Source: Flavobacteriaceae bacterium (lineage in GTDB: Bacteria > Bacteroidota > Bacteroidia > Flavobacteriales > Flavobacteriaceae). From it: DNA of 64,000 nucleotides. This document shows, one piece after another, positions 1-9,200 of this stretch. The first letter of the stretch is position 1. Every line of letters begins with the position of its first letter. Where the stretch lies: assembly GCA_030835825.1 (NCBI GenBank), contig JAURRA010000010.1, positions 1 through 64,000 of the forward strand, read 5' to 3'. A program made the translations under genes and the position numbers. The notes beneath the pieces are model-generated. The model worked only from the letters and a program-made list of their open reading frames with translations, searched no databases and was not told where the DNA came from.

Positions 1-936
1 GTTAGGATTGCCTTTGATCTTGTCAAAATCCTTCTGATCGATGGTAAATAGCAATTCATAATCCTCACCGCCATTGATAGCAATGGTGGTGCTATCCACA
101 TTAAACTCTTCACAAGTCGCTATCATTTGAGGATCTAAGGGGATTTTATCTTCAAAAATGTCGCACCCTACTTGGCTGGACTTGCACAAATGGAGTACTT
201 CTGAAGATAGGCCATCACTGATATCAATCATACTGGTTGGGAGAACTTCCAGTGACTCGAGCAAGGAAACTACATCTGTTCTAGCCTCTGGCTTCAATTG
301 TCTCTCTACAAGATAAGTATATGGTTCTAAATCAGGTTGGTTGTTTGGATTGACTTTAAAAACCTCCTTTTCCCGTTCCAACACTTGAAGACCCAGATAG
401 GCCCCTCCAAGATCGCCAGTAACGACCAACAGGTCATTAGGCTTAGCCCCTGATCGGCGGACAATTTTATCTTTTGAAGCAGAGCCAATAGCTGTTATAG
501 AAATGATCATTCCACGAGTAGAAGAAGTCGTGTCACCTCCAACAACATCAACATTATAATAGGTGGCTGCTTTCTGAATTCCGCTATAAAGGGCGTCTAG
601 AGCTTCGAGAGGAAAACGATTTGAAACAGCGATGGAAACAGTGACTTGAGAGGCAACTGCGTTCATGGCGCAAATATCCGATAGATTAACCACCAAGGCT
701 TTGTACCCCAGATGCATCAAGGGCATATAACTTAAATCAAAATGAATCCCTTCAACTAATAAATCAGTAGATACAACTATTTGATTATTGGGAAAATCAA
801 GTACCGCTCCGTCATCTCCAATAGAAGTAATTGTGCTCGAATGACTAACAGAAAAGTGTTTTGTCAAGTGGTCTATAAGAGCAAACTCCCCTAAATTACT
901 TAGAGGAGTTTGCTGATCGTCTTTATTTTCAAACAT
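1..936 (-). CDS. thiL: Thiamine-monophosphate kinase, 3' end cut off by window edge
   Basis: ThiL phosphorylates thiamine monophosphate to thiamine diphosphate in the cytoplasm, the last step of cofactor synthesis. Reading from the ATG at 936 leftwards gives 312 codons without a stop before the window ends. Visible family motifs are SIGDDGAVLD near the N-terminus (the metal and nucleotide binding GDD region), STDLLVEGIHFD, VGGDTTSS and MIDISDGLSSE, all typical of the AIR synthase/ThiL superfamily; the small N-terminal acidic loop and ISDGL motif favour ThiL over SelD or PurM. The C-terminal part (INGGEDYELLF and onward) is only partly present. The start codon lies 3 bp beyond the stop of the tonB-like gene at 940, so it is the last visible gene of the minus-strand run. 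Identification is firm; the missing end is an edge effect, not a truncation. Confidence 0.93.
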   Translation of the reverse strand, partial: MFENKDDQQTPLSNLGEFALIDHLTKHFSVSHSSTITSIGDDGAVLDFPNNQIVVSTDLLVEGIHFDLSYMPLMHLGYKALVVNLSDICAMNAVASQVTVSIAVSNRFPLEALDALYSGIQKAATYYNVDVVGGDTTSSTRGMIISITAIGSASKDKIVRRSGAKPNDLLVVTGDLGGAYLGLQVLEREKEVFKVNPNNQPDLEPYTYLVERQLKPEARTDVVSLLESLEVLPTSMIDISDGLSSEVLHLCKSSQVGCDIFEDKIPLDPQMIATCEEFNVDSTTIAINGGEDYELLFTIDQKDFDKIKGNPN

Positions 937-939
937 CAA

Positions 940-1653
940 CTAATCTTGTACTTGAAAAATAATAGGAAGAGAATAGGGTACAACAACAGGCTTGCCACGT
1001 TGCTTACCAGGCTTCATCTTTGGCAGCATTTTTACCACGCGTTCTGCCTCAGACTGCAACCTTGGGTGAGGTGCTCTGGCCCTTATGCCTACTACATTCC
1101 CACCTTTGTCAATTTTAAAAATAACATTAATTCTTTGTCGCCCTGTGAGTCCAAGATCTCCCGCTAGGTCTGTATTGAATTTCCGTCTTACGAATTCACT
1201 GATTTTATCGGACATACACTTCCTTTTAGCATCGTTACTTCCTGATTCACAGCCTGGAAAAACAGGTACGTTTTCAATGACCATAAAGGGCACCTCAACA
1301 TCCTCCTCTACCTCCTCGACCTCGATATCCTCAACTACAATCTCTTCTTCCATATCGGTTTCAGTAGACTCAATAACTGTTTCCTCTATTTCCTCCTCAT
1401 CTTCTACAACTTCGATGACTTCTGGAGCTGGAGGAGGTGGCGGAGGTGGGGGTGTTTGAAGTTGTTCAGTAATCGGAATTTCCTCTTCCAATTCTTCTTC
1501 CATATTCAAACGATCTATGTCAATATCAGATTTATCATACGTTTTGAAATTGATGGCATAATTAGCCACGACCAACATTAATGTCAATCCTACTGCAAAA
1601 AAGAGCGAGCTATTTCGACTAACATCAGACTTTAAATTTTTTTTGGGTTCCAT
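940..1653 (-). CDS. TonB-like energy transducer, downstream copy of a tandem pair
   Basis: A 237-residue TonB-family protein, expected to span the inner membrane once and reach across the periplasm to energise outer-membrane receptors. In order it has a short basic N-terminus, one membrane helix (about residues 16-35), a run of eight prolines (about 68-75), a linker of about 50 residues made largely of Glu, Asp, Val and Ile, and a C-terminal TonB_C-like domain (about 130-237) ending in a PIIFQV strand. Two cysteines in the PGC and KRKCM motifs could pair. The acidic linker is unusual: classical TonB has alternating Glu-Pro and Lys-Pro repeats. It shares length, layout and many residues with the gene at 1755-2468, so the two arose by tandem duplication. 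Which receptors each serves cannot be read from the sequence. Confidence 0.88.
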   Translation of the reverse strand: MEPKKNLKSDVSRNSSLFFAVGLTLMLVVANYAINFKTYDKSDIDIDRLNMEEELEEEIPITEQLQTPPPPPPPPAPEVIEVVEDEEEIEETVIESTETDMEEEIVVEDIEVEEVEEDVEVPFMVIENVPVFPGCESGSNDAKRKCMSDKISEFVRRKFNTDLAGDLGLTGRQRINVIFKIDKGGNVVGIRARAPHPRLQSEAERVVKMLPKMKPGKQRGKPVVVPYSLPIIFQVQD

Positions 1654-1754
1654 GTGTAACTTGTTTCAATTGTGCTAAAATAACTATTAATTTAATTAAT
1701 ACGCAAGGGTTTAAATCATCTATTTGTGTTAAAGTTTTAAATGATTCATGACTT

Positions 1755-2468
1755 CTATTCTTCTACTTTAAAAATAATGGGCTGATTGAAGGTTACTCTA
1801 ACAGGATTTCCCCGTTGCATTCCAGGTTTCATTTTTGGCAATAAACCCGCAATTCTCTTAGCCTGATCAACGAGTTTTGGATGAGGAGCTCGAGCTTTGA
1901 TATCGACGATGTCACCAGTTTTACTAATGGTAAAAAACAGATCTATTCTGTGGACCCCTGTTAGTCCTAGATCAGCAGCGAGATCTGAATTGAACTTTCT
2001 ACGCACCAGTTCGCCAATTTTATCTTTCATACAGGCCTTACGTTCGGCCTTGGTGCCTATGTTACAGCCTGGATATTCTGGCGCATCCTCAATAGCAACA
2101 AAAGCCACAGGGATGTCCTCTTCAATTTCTTCCACAACCACATCATCAACAAATATTTCTTCATCTTGATCGGTATCTGTTGCCTCAATGACGGTCTCTT
2201 CAATAACTATATCATCTTCTACAATAGTTATTTCTGGGGTAGCGACAGGGGCAGGTGGTGGCGGAGGGGTTTTAATCTCTTCAACTAGAGGAATTTCTTC
2301 CTCAAATTCATGATCCATGTCAACAACTCCAATATCTAAAATTTCTTTTTCATAAGATTTGAAATTAATAGCATAATTAACCATGGTTAACATGACGACT
2401 AGACCGACAGCAAAAAACAAACTGCTATTGCAACGGACATCAATTTTTGGGTTTTTCTTAGGTTCCAT
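1755..2468 (-). CDS. TonB-like energy transducer, upstream copy of a tandem pair
   Basis: Also 237 residues, with the same plan as its neighbour: basic start MEPKKNPK, one membrane helix (about 16-35), a shorter proline run (about 68-72), a linker very rich in Glu, Asp, Ile and Val, then a TonB_C-like domain beginning near the PGC motif and ending in PIIFKVEE. The N-terminal 15 residues and the C-terminal domain are the best conserved between the copies (shared motifs VRRKFN, LGLTG, ARAPHP, LLPKMKPG or MLPKMKPG), while the linkers have drifted. It follows the VanZ-like gene by 51 bp, which contain a long inverted repeat just before this start codon. The 101-bp gap to the second copy could hold a separate promoter. 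TonB-family assignment is firm; partner receptors are unknown. Confidence 0.88.
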   Translation of the reverse strand: MEPKKNPKIDVRCNSSLFFAVGLVVMLTMVNYAINFKSYEKEILDIGVVDMDHEFEEEIPLVEEIKTPPPPPAPVATPEITIVEDDIVIEETVIEATDTDQDEEIFVDDVVVEEIEEDIPVAFVAIEDAPEYPGCNIGTKAERKACMKDKIGELVRRKFNSDLAADLGLTGVHRIDLFFTISKTGDIVDIKARAPHPKLVDQAKRIAGLLPKMKPGMQRGNPVRVTFNQPIIFKVEE

Positions 2469-2472
2469 AATT

Positions 2473-2515
2473 CAGATTTTTGGGTTAGAAGGCTTAGTAC
2501 CCAACCCAAAATCTG
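2473..2515 (-). repeat. Long inverted repeat in the vanZ-tonB gap
   Basis: The arms are 2473-2486 and 2503-2515. They pair over 13 bases with a single bulged T, around a 16-base loop. In the minus-strand transcript the hairpin begins shortly after the stop of the VanZ-like gene and ends about 4 bases before the ATG of the tonB-like gene at 2468. No T-run follows on the minus strand, so it does not look like an intrinsic terminator; a role in translation or RNA processing is inference. Confidence 0.55.
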
Positions 2516-2519
2516 GTTA

Positions 2520-2879
2520 TCACTTTATGGTCATTCGCATCACAAGAAAGGAAAGTCCAATTCCACACGCATTCGCTAACATATCGAGTGGATCAAAGAA
2601 CCTCGTATTGGTCAGGTACAATTGACTAAACTCAAGAATTATGCCAAAAGCCATTGACACCAATCCAGCCTTTAGCATAAACTGGGCAAGTCCTAACAAG
2701 CGAAATGCCAAGGCCCAAAGCCAGAAAAAACCAGCGTAGGCAAAGGCGTGTGCGATTTTATCTGCATGATTGAATGATACTGGGCTATCCCCGTCTAGAT
2801 CGGCTAAACTCAAAAAAACCAATACGGCAGAATAAACCGCAGCAAGAAAGATAAACTGATTTGACTTTGGTTTAAGCAC
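2520..2879 (-). CDS. VanZ-like small membrane protein
   Basis: A membrane protein of about 119 residues with four predicted helices (roughly 10-28, 45-60, 68-85 and 100-117). The motifs HADKIAHAFAYAGFFWLW near residues 39-56 and FDPLDMLANACGIGLS near the end are the usual hallmarks of the VanZ/YoaI-like family, named after a glycopeptide-resistance gene; the actual function of chromosomal members is not known. There is no ATG: the reading frame opens TTG-GTG, and the GTG at 2879 (or TTG at 2882) lies inside the last codons of gcvH, giving an overlap of 8-11 bp and probable translational coupling. Placing a VanZ-like gene right after gcvH is a recurrent arrangement in Flavobacteriaceae. It should not be read as a resistance determinant. 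Confidence 0.8.
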   Translation of the reverse strand: MLKPKSNQFIFLAAVYSAVLVFLSLADLDGDSPVSFNHADKIAHAFAYAGFFWLWALAFRLLGLAQFMLKAGLVSMAFGIILEFSQLYLTNTRFFDPLDMLANACGIGLSFLVMRMTIK

Positions 2880-3252
2880 CAATAAGTGTCTTATAGTCTT
2901 CAGCGGTCAAAAGATTGTCGACATCTGACATATCGCTTGGCTTGAGTTTAATCATCCAACCTTCTCCATAGGGATCGTGGTTGACAGTTTCAGGCGCGTC
3001 TTCAAGTTTGTCATTGAATTCTAGGACGGTACCTGCAACGGGTAAAAACAAATCGGAAACTGTCTTTACGGCTTCAACAGTGCCAAACACTTCCTCCTCT
3101 GCCAAGGATTCATCGATAGTTTCTACTTCAACATAAACGATATCCCCCAATTCTCCTTGGGCGAAATCTGTAATACCAACTACGACAAGATCGCCGTCAA
3201 TTCTGACCCATTCATGGTCTTTGGTGTATCTGAGATGATTAGGAATTTCCAT
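2872..3252 (-). CDS. gcvH: Glycine cleavage system H protein
   Basis: GcvH carries the aminomethyl group between the P, T and L proteins of the glycine cleavage complex on a lipoyl arm. The 126-residue length is normal. The lipoylation site is Lys63 within GTVEAVKTVSDL; other signatures are the N-terminal KDHEWV, GITDFAQGELGDIVYVE, and NHDPYGEGWMIKL. No gcvT or gcvP lies in this window, so the partners are encoded elsewhere. The gene sits 21 bp downstream of sprA and overlaps the VanZ-like gene by a few bases. It is likely co-transcribed with both, although a house-keeping carrier protein and a secretion translocon have no evident functional link. Confidence 0.97.
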   Translation of the reverse strand: MEIPNHLRYTKDHEWVRIDGDLVVVGITDFAQGELGDIVYVEVETIDESLAEEEVFGTVEAVKTVSDLFLPVAGTVLEFNDKLEDAPETVNHDPYGEGWMIKLKPSDMSDVDNLLTAEDYKTLIGA

Positions 3253-3273
3253 GTTAAATTTGATTAGTTTGAA

Positions 3274-6200
3274 TTAATTGCCAAAGTTATATTTTAAAGT
3301 AATACCAGAGCGTATAGTTGTTTGGGGAAAAACAGTTGAGATGGCATATTCAGAAAAATTGTAATCAAAATATAATATCCCTGTAAGGTTTTTACTGAAG
3401 GCATAGTCTGCCTGATATTTTATGGACCAAATTGTTTGTCCAGCGGTCACCTGACTTTGATCTAAATCGAGATAACGAATTGTGGTCAAATTGTCTCTAA
3501 CTGACACATCGGCTTTCATATTTAAATCACTTTTTAGTGTCCGGGATTGACCGCCTCCAATCTTAGTTCTGAACTTGAGGTCTTTAATGCGATAGCCCAG
3601 ACCAAAGGTGTATTGTTTGCCTTTTATCTCAGTTAATAAGTTATTGTCAAAACTCAACATCATTGTCCGATCTGTTCTTATTTCACCAAGCAATTTTAGG
3701 GAGCTTTTGAGTTCCATGTCAACTTTAATCAAAGGGCTAAATTGCTCCATCAAATTAACATTACCTAATAAATTTTCATTTTTATAGTTGCCCGATTGAT
3801 CTAATACCTCTTGTGGCTGGCTATTGTAGGGCTCAAGAAAATCGATGTCGTTATAATCGAGATTTCTTTGAAATTGATTGATCGTGTAGGTAGCCATGTA
3901 GCCGTGAGTCATAGAAAAACGATTGAAGTTTTTCTTAAACCAATTTAGTTTCATCAGGCCAGTATACCTCATAGTCCAATTTGGAATTGGTGTATCTCGC
4001 CAAGGAGAGGTTGAAATCTTATTGGCGTCTTTACCCGAATAAGCCGCTAAAAAAGCAGGCAGTAAAACCGCTTGATTGGTTTTTCCAAAACCTAGAGGAT
4101 ATCCGTTAAGGTCACCGTTCTCGAAATTTAAAGGGTTTGAAAAATTAACACCTGCCGACGCTGCCAAACGACGGGCAATGATTAATCGGTTAGCCCTAAA
4201 TTCATCGAAAGGCAAAGACCGCGTACCATCGCTTTGCTGAAAAGCGGTTTTGATGATAGAGGTTGAAATATTGAAATTCCCGAAACTATTAGTGGTAAGA
4301 CTATTATAAGAATCGCTCAAGCCATCGCCGTTACTATCTGTTGTATTGAAGTTTTCAGTCGAGTTAAAGGCGTAAGACCGGCCGCCATTGAAGTCGATTC
4401 TCAAATCTGTTAGTGGAGTTACGTTGATGACATAGTCTAAATTAGTGGTGGTATTGGTGGTGTACTGTTGGTTAAATTCAGGAAAAATAGTCAGCCAACC
4501 ATTTTGAGCTGCCAATTGCCTGATATCTCGCTGACTTCCCAAGGTATATCCCAAAGTCGGCTCCACCGTACCCCATAAGCCTGGAGACGGCAAGAACCCG
4601 GGCAAAGCACTCCCATTAGTCTCAGTATAATTGAGTTGCATCCGTTCAACACTCGTAAGAAGTCCTGTTAGCTTGGAAAGGAAATCGTCTTTTTTATTAC
4701 CTCTTGCCGTTCCTGGTTTTCGACGCTTGTTAGACTTTATATTTCTGTAAAATTTCTTCAAGTCCAAATTCGCATTCAAATTGTGTGAATTTGAATTAGA
4801 TATTGAATTTCCCAAATCATAAGTAACGCCATCTTCTGCCGTAAAATTACCAAACAAGTCCGATCCTTTTTGCCATTGAAAATCGCCATTATAGGCATAG
4901 CTGGCGCGTATAAAATCCAATATTGGAAGTTTGTCGAAAGGCAAAGTATAGGTCAGTCCCAGTTGCTGATAATAGCGGTTAGGATCCCCAACATCAAAAA
5001 AACCGTCCCACACATCTCTGGAGGGATCTTGATTGCCCATGAGATTATTGTCAATGAAATAATTGCGGACTATGCGATTGCTTGATGCCGCGAAATTAAA
5101 CTGAAGTGCCTTAGTTAAATTATAATTGACTCTATACTCTAGGTCAAACGTGTAATTTCGTCGGAACACCTCATCGATACCTATATTGCCGGCACCCAGA
5201 TCAAAGTCTCTGAATTTCTGTTTAAAAAACTGTCTATTGTAATTAGCGCTAAGCGAAATATTACTAGGCAAAAGACTTAGATTAAAGTCTTTTAATAGTC
5301 TCAAATATTTACTTCTAAAAATAGAATCATTCTTTTTAAACGGCTCGAGAACTAGTGGGTTGAAAGCAAAATTATAGGTAGCCCCAACCCTAACATTTTG
5401 ATCTTTTGCGGCCTCAATCTCAAAATCTCTGTGTTCAGTAAGGTTGTAAGAATAGTTGAGGGTCAAATTTTCAACGTTATAAATTCTTGGTTTTTGGTCT
5501 GCACCCAATTGCTTTCTTACTCCAATAAAATTGATACTTTGACGGCGCGTGTAGTCTTCCGATTGCCGCAATATCTGTTCTCTTTCTTGGCTAGAGTCGG
5601 CAGCATTCAATCGATTTTCTAATTCAAGGTCTTGATATTGTTGGTCGAATTTTGGGGTTATCAAGGCCTCACTCTGACCGTAATTAAAGGGCAATTGAAC
5701 ACCCCATTTTTTTGGAAGCAATTGCCCCAAATTCATGTTAGTTACCACGTCGTATTGATTTACATCCTCTTGACTTCTTTCATTTGGCCCTTGCTCTACA
5801 GAGCCAAAACCAGATGTAGCATGTCTGGCTGTAAGGCTCATGGTCATAAAATCGGCCACGTTTGAATCCATGCTCAAGATAGCAGCCCATCCCCCTTCGT
5901 TGTCCATATCGGATATGCGCAACTCGTTAAACCAAACTTCTGGACAAATGCTGGTATTATCAGGCCTGCCATTCTTAATACCAACCATCAACGTTCTTAC
6001 CTCTCCAAAGTTCGGATTCCCCTTGATCGACACTCGTTGCTGTCCTAAAATATAAGGAGAATCTTCAGCGACAGGAGTGTCAATTAATTGACCATTAACG
6101 ACTTCGTAATATTTAGGAATAATATTGCTCAAACTCCCTTCTGATATACCAATAGACTTGATTTGCTGCCAGACGTCTAAGGGTAAGTTTATTTCGTTGA

Positions 6201-9200
6201 TTTCAGGCCACAAGCCAGCTGCTGAGCTAGCGTTTGGTGAAGACACCTGTAGCGGTATTTCCACCTGATAATAATTCTGGGTCACATCATTACCCATTCG
6301 AATGAATCCTACAGCATCGCCATCGGCCAAACCAGCAATTTTTCCTTCCTCAGCGTGCAAAAACATTCGCAGTTTATTAAACTGACGCATATCGATACTA
6401 ATATTTTTGAACACCGCCCGAGAATCTCCCGATTCCAAATCACAGGCTTTCAAAACAAGTGACTGCTCATTTTGGCGTATGATACTATTGTTGTTGTTAA
6501 TCTCTTCTCTATAGATACCGGGCGGTGAGGCATAGCTGCCATCATTTTCTTGAATTCCTACCACGCCAATAGAAAATTCAGTGGGATCATTGTCGTTATT
6601 TGGCTCGTCGTCCAGGGACAATCGGTATTGTCTCCAATCACTTGAAACCAAATCGAAAGAAGCAAATCTGAGGGTAGTTTTTCGGTCGAAATCTGTCAGG
6701 ACTAGACGTGCAAAGCGAATTGATCTGAAATCGGTTATACCTCCAACGGTATTGGTTGCCTCTGACAGCGGTATTCTAAATTGGTACCATGTGGCATTGG
6801 AGCTCGTGCCGTTTTCCATGGTGACAGGTATTTCTTTTTTGTCTACAATAAAAGGATTGTCATCATCTGAGAGGGCAATCGGACTTAGGTTGATTTCGTA
6901 TTCAAAATAACTGTCAATGGTATTCATTGTATTATCGCGGTTGATGTCCTCGACATCGGGAAAAGTAGTTGAGCCTCTATTGGTGTCCGAAAAGGTGTCT
7001 GGAGAATTTCCGTCCAGGCCATTGTAGCGCTTATACCTTTCGAAAATATCCCCTTCGGTATTAAGAAAGTAATTGTAGTTGTCATTTGCGGGATCAGGTC
7101 CAAAATTAGCACCTGGCGCTATTGTTTGCGCAAAGGAACTTTCTTCAAGATCGTCAAAACCGTCTAAGCCGACATCCTGATTAGTACGATTTTCGCCCTG
7201 AGAAGTAAAGGCGTAAACCAATGACTGGTTTTGTGGCACCACAGTTCCCCATTGCGTAGGCTGGGCCAGTAAAGCGGAAATATCGCCATCCTCAGGTAAT
7301 CCGTTTTCAAATTGCTTTCTACCATCTTTTAGTACATCTTCCGAAATATTTCCCAAATTGATGGTCAGCTTTCCACCTTGATTGGCAGCGTCTTCAAGGA
7401 ATGGGTCCAAAAGCCAAAATTCAATATATTCCACATTAGATTGTTCGAAATCAGTTGTAGTCAATTGTCGAGAAATCCCAGCCCAAGCGCGATTGGGGTC
7501 AACACCATTTTCTGATCCTAAGCGAAAATTATAGGGCCCTCGCTCTGTAGGATAATATGTCAAGTCTAGCGAATTAATGACTGTAGTTTGACCCTGAACT
7601 AAATCTAAAGCAGGAAATACCTCATTGACATAAATCCGCCGGGTATACAAACTTGATAAATCGTCGTCTGTAATTCCAGCAGGTCTTTGATTGGTATAAA
7701 AAATGGGATCAATAGAATACCAGTTTAGGAATGCTCTGTCATAACCATTCTGCACGCCAGCATTGTCCAAAGAAGGGTCATTAAAAAGGTTTAATGGTCG
7801 GCTAGACAGTTGCCATGAGAATGGGGACAGCAAACTAATACCATTTTGGGTTCCCTCAAAATCATCGATATATGACGTTGCTTCGCCTTGTAGTTGTGTT
7901 CCCTTAGGAGAGCCTGGAGCCAAATAGGCAAACTCGCCTCTAACGGACATTTTTGATTCCACATCGGTGTCAATGTTAGGTAATTTATTAATCAAACGGG
8001 TCAAAACGGGCACCTCAGTAGCGAAGTTTCCGTTCAAACCTAAAACGGTATTATTGATTGGCTCTGTGCCTAAATTAGCTTTTTGGGTGAATGGTCTTTC
8101 GTTTAGGTTTAAAAAAGTAGCTCCCAATAAAAAGTTATCATTGAATTGATGTTCGACATTGATACCTGTAAATCGCTTGGTTTGTTGCCCAAAAAGGGTG
8201 CTGTTTTCAACAGTAACGTCAATAGGAACATTGGAAGCTTCGAGAGCTGGATCTAAAATTTGGACCACCCCAGCCTGATAATTGACAGTATAATCGACAC
8301 CTTCGACCAGCACTCTCCCACCAGCCGTGACCTTCACTGATCCTCTGGGCGCATTAAAACCAATGGGGATACCAGAATTTCCTGTGGATTTGTAGCGACC
8401 TTTGAATTGAAATTTATTTTTTTCACTGTCTTCTAGGGCAGCCGTTTTAGTTTGCTTGTAAAGTTTGTCATAAACGTATTTGGCTTGATTGGGATTGTAA
8501 GAACTTGGGGTGTCATAGTCAAATTGGTTGTCCGTTGGATTGTTGTCATCATCAAGAATATCGAATAGATATCTACCAAAAGGCTCTACCTTAGTAAAGA
8601 TAATTTTTCCATTTAAAGGAATTACCGTGATATTTGGCACATAATCAAAGAATCCATCGCCACCACCTTGCGGATCATTATTAAAATTGAGCTTGTCAAA
8701 ATTAAAAACTCTAAGCAAAGGGAGATCTTCAAGAGCAGTATCTCCACCTTCAAAGTCAGGAAAAGAAGTGCCTTCCACGGGAGAAATATAATTTCGAGGT
8801 GCTGTTTCTGTATAAAAAATGTTCAGTCTAAAATCTTCCTGAGATAACTGGTATGCTCCAGTGGAGTAAATGTTTTTCATCATCAAATCCCAAAGCGGTT
8901 CATTGACATTGGTAACAGTACTCTTCAACATTTTTAGAATCAAATTGTTGTTATTCACAATCTGAAACTCATCATTTGCTCCTCCAGTTGAAACATCAGT
9001 CGCATTCACTCCATCGTTGGCAAATTCACCAACTTGATAGACTTCACCACCCACGGTATATTGGAATGCTACCGCTAAAATCTCGTCATTTTGCAACCTC
9101 TGATTTAAGGATATATAACCTAATTGTTGGTGAAACTGATAATCCGTTCCTTGATTCAATTTTCGGGCATTTTCTAACTTCCCATAATCTAATCCTTCAC

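Noticed and set aside
1085-1459. Open frame opposite the first tonB-like gene, rich in Ser and Thr with a Gly run
   Set aside because: It is the antisense of the acidic, proline-rich linker; its composition simply mirrors the GAA, GAG and CCA/CCT codons of the real gene.
2520-2882. Glycopeptide-resistance gene
   Set aside because: VanZ-like proteins are common chromosomal membrane proteins; no vanHAX genes are present and the context is gcvH and tonB.
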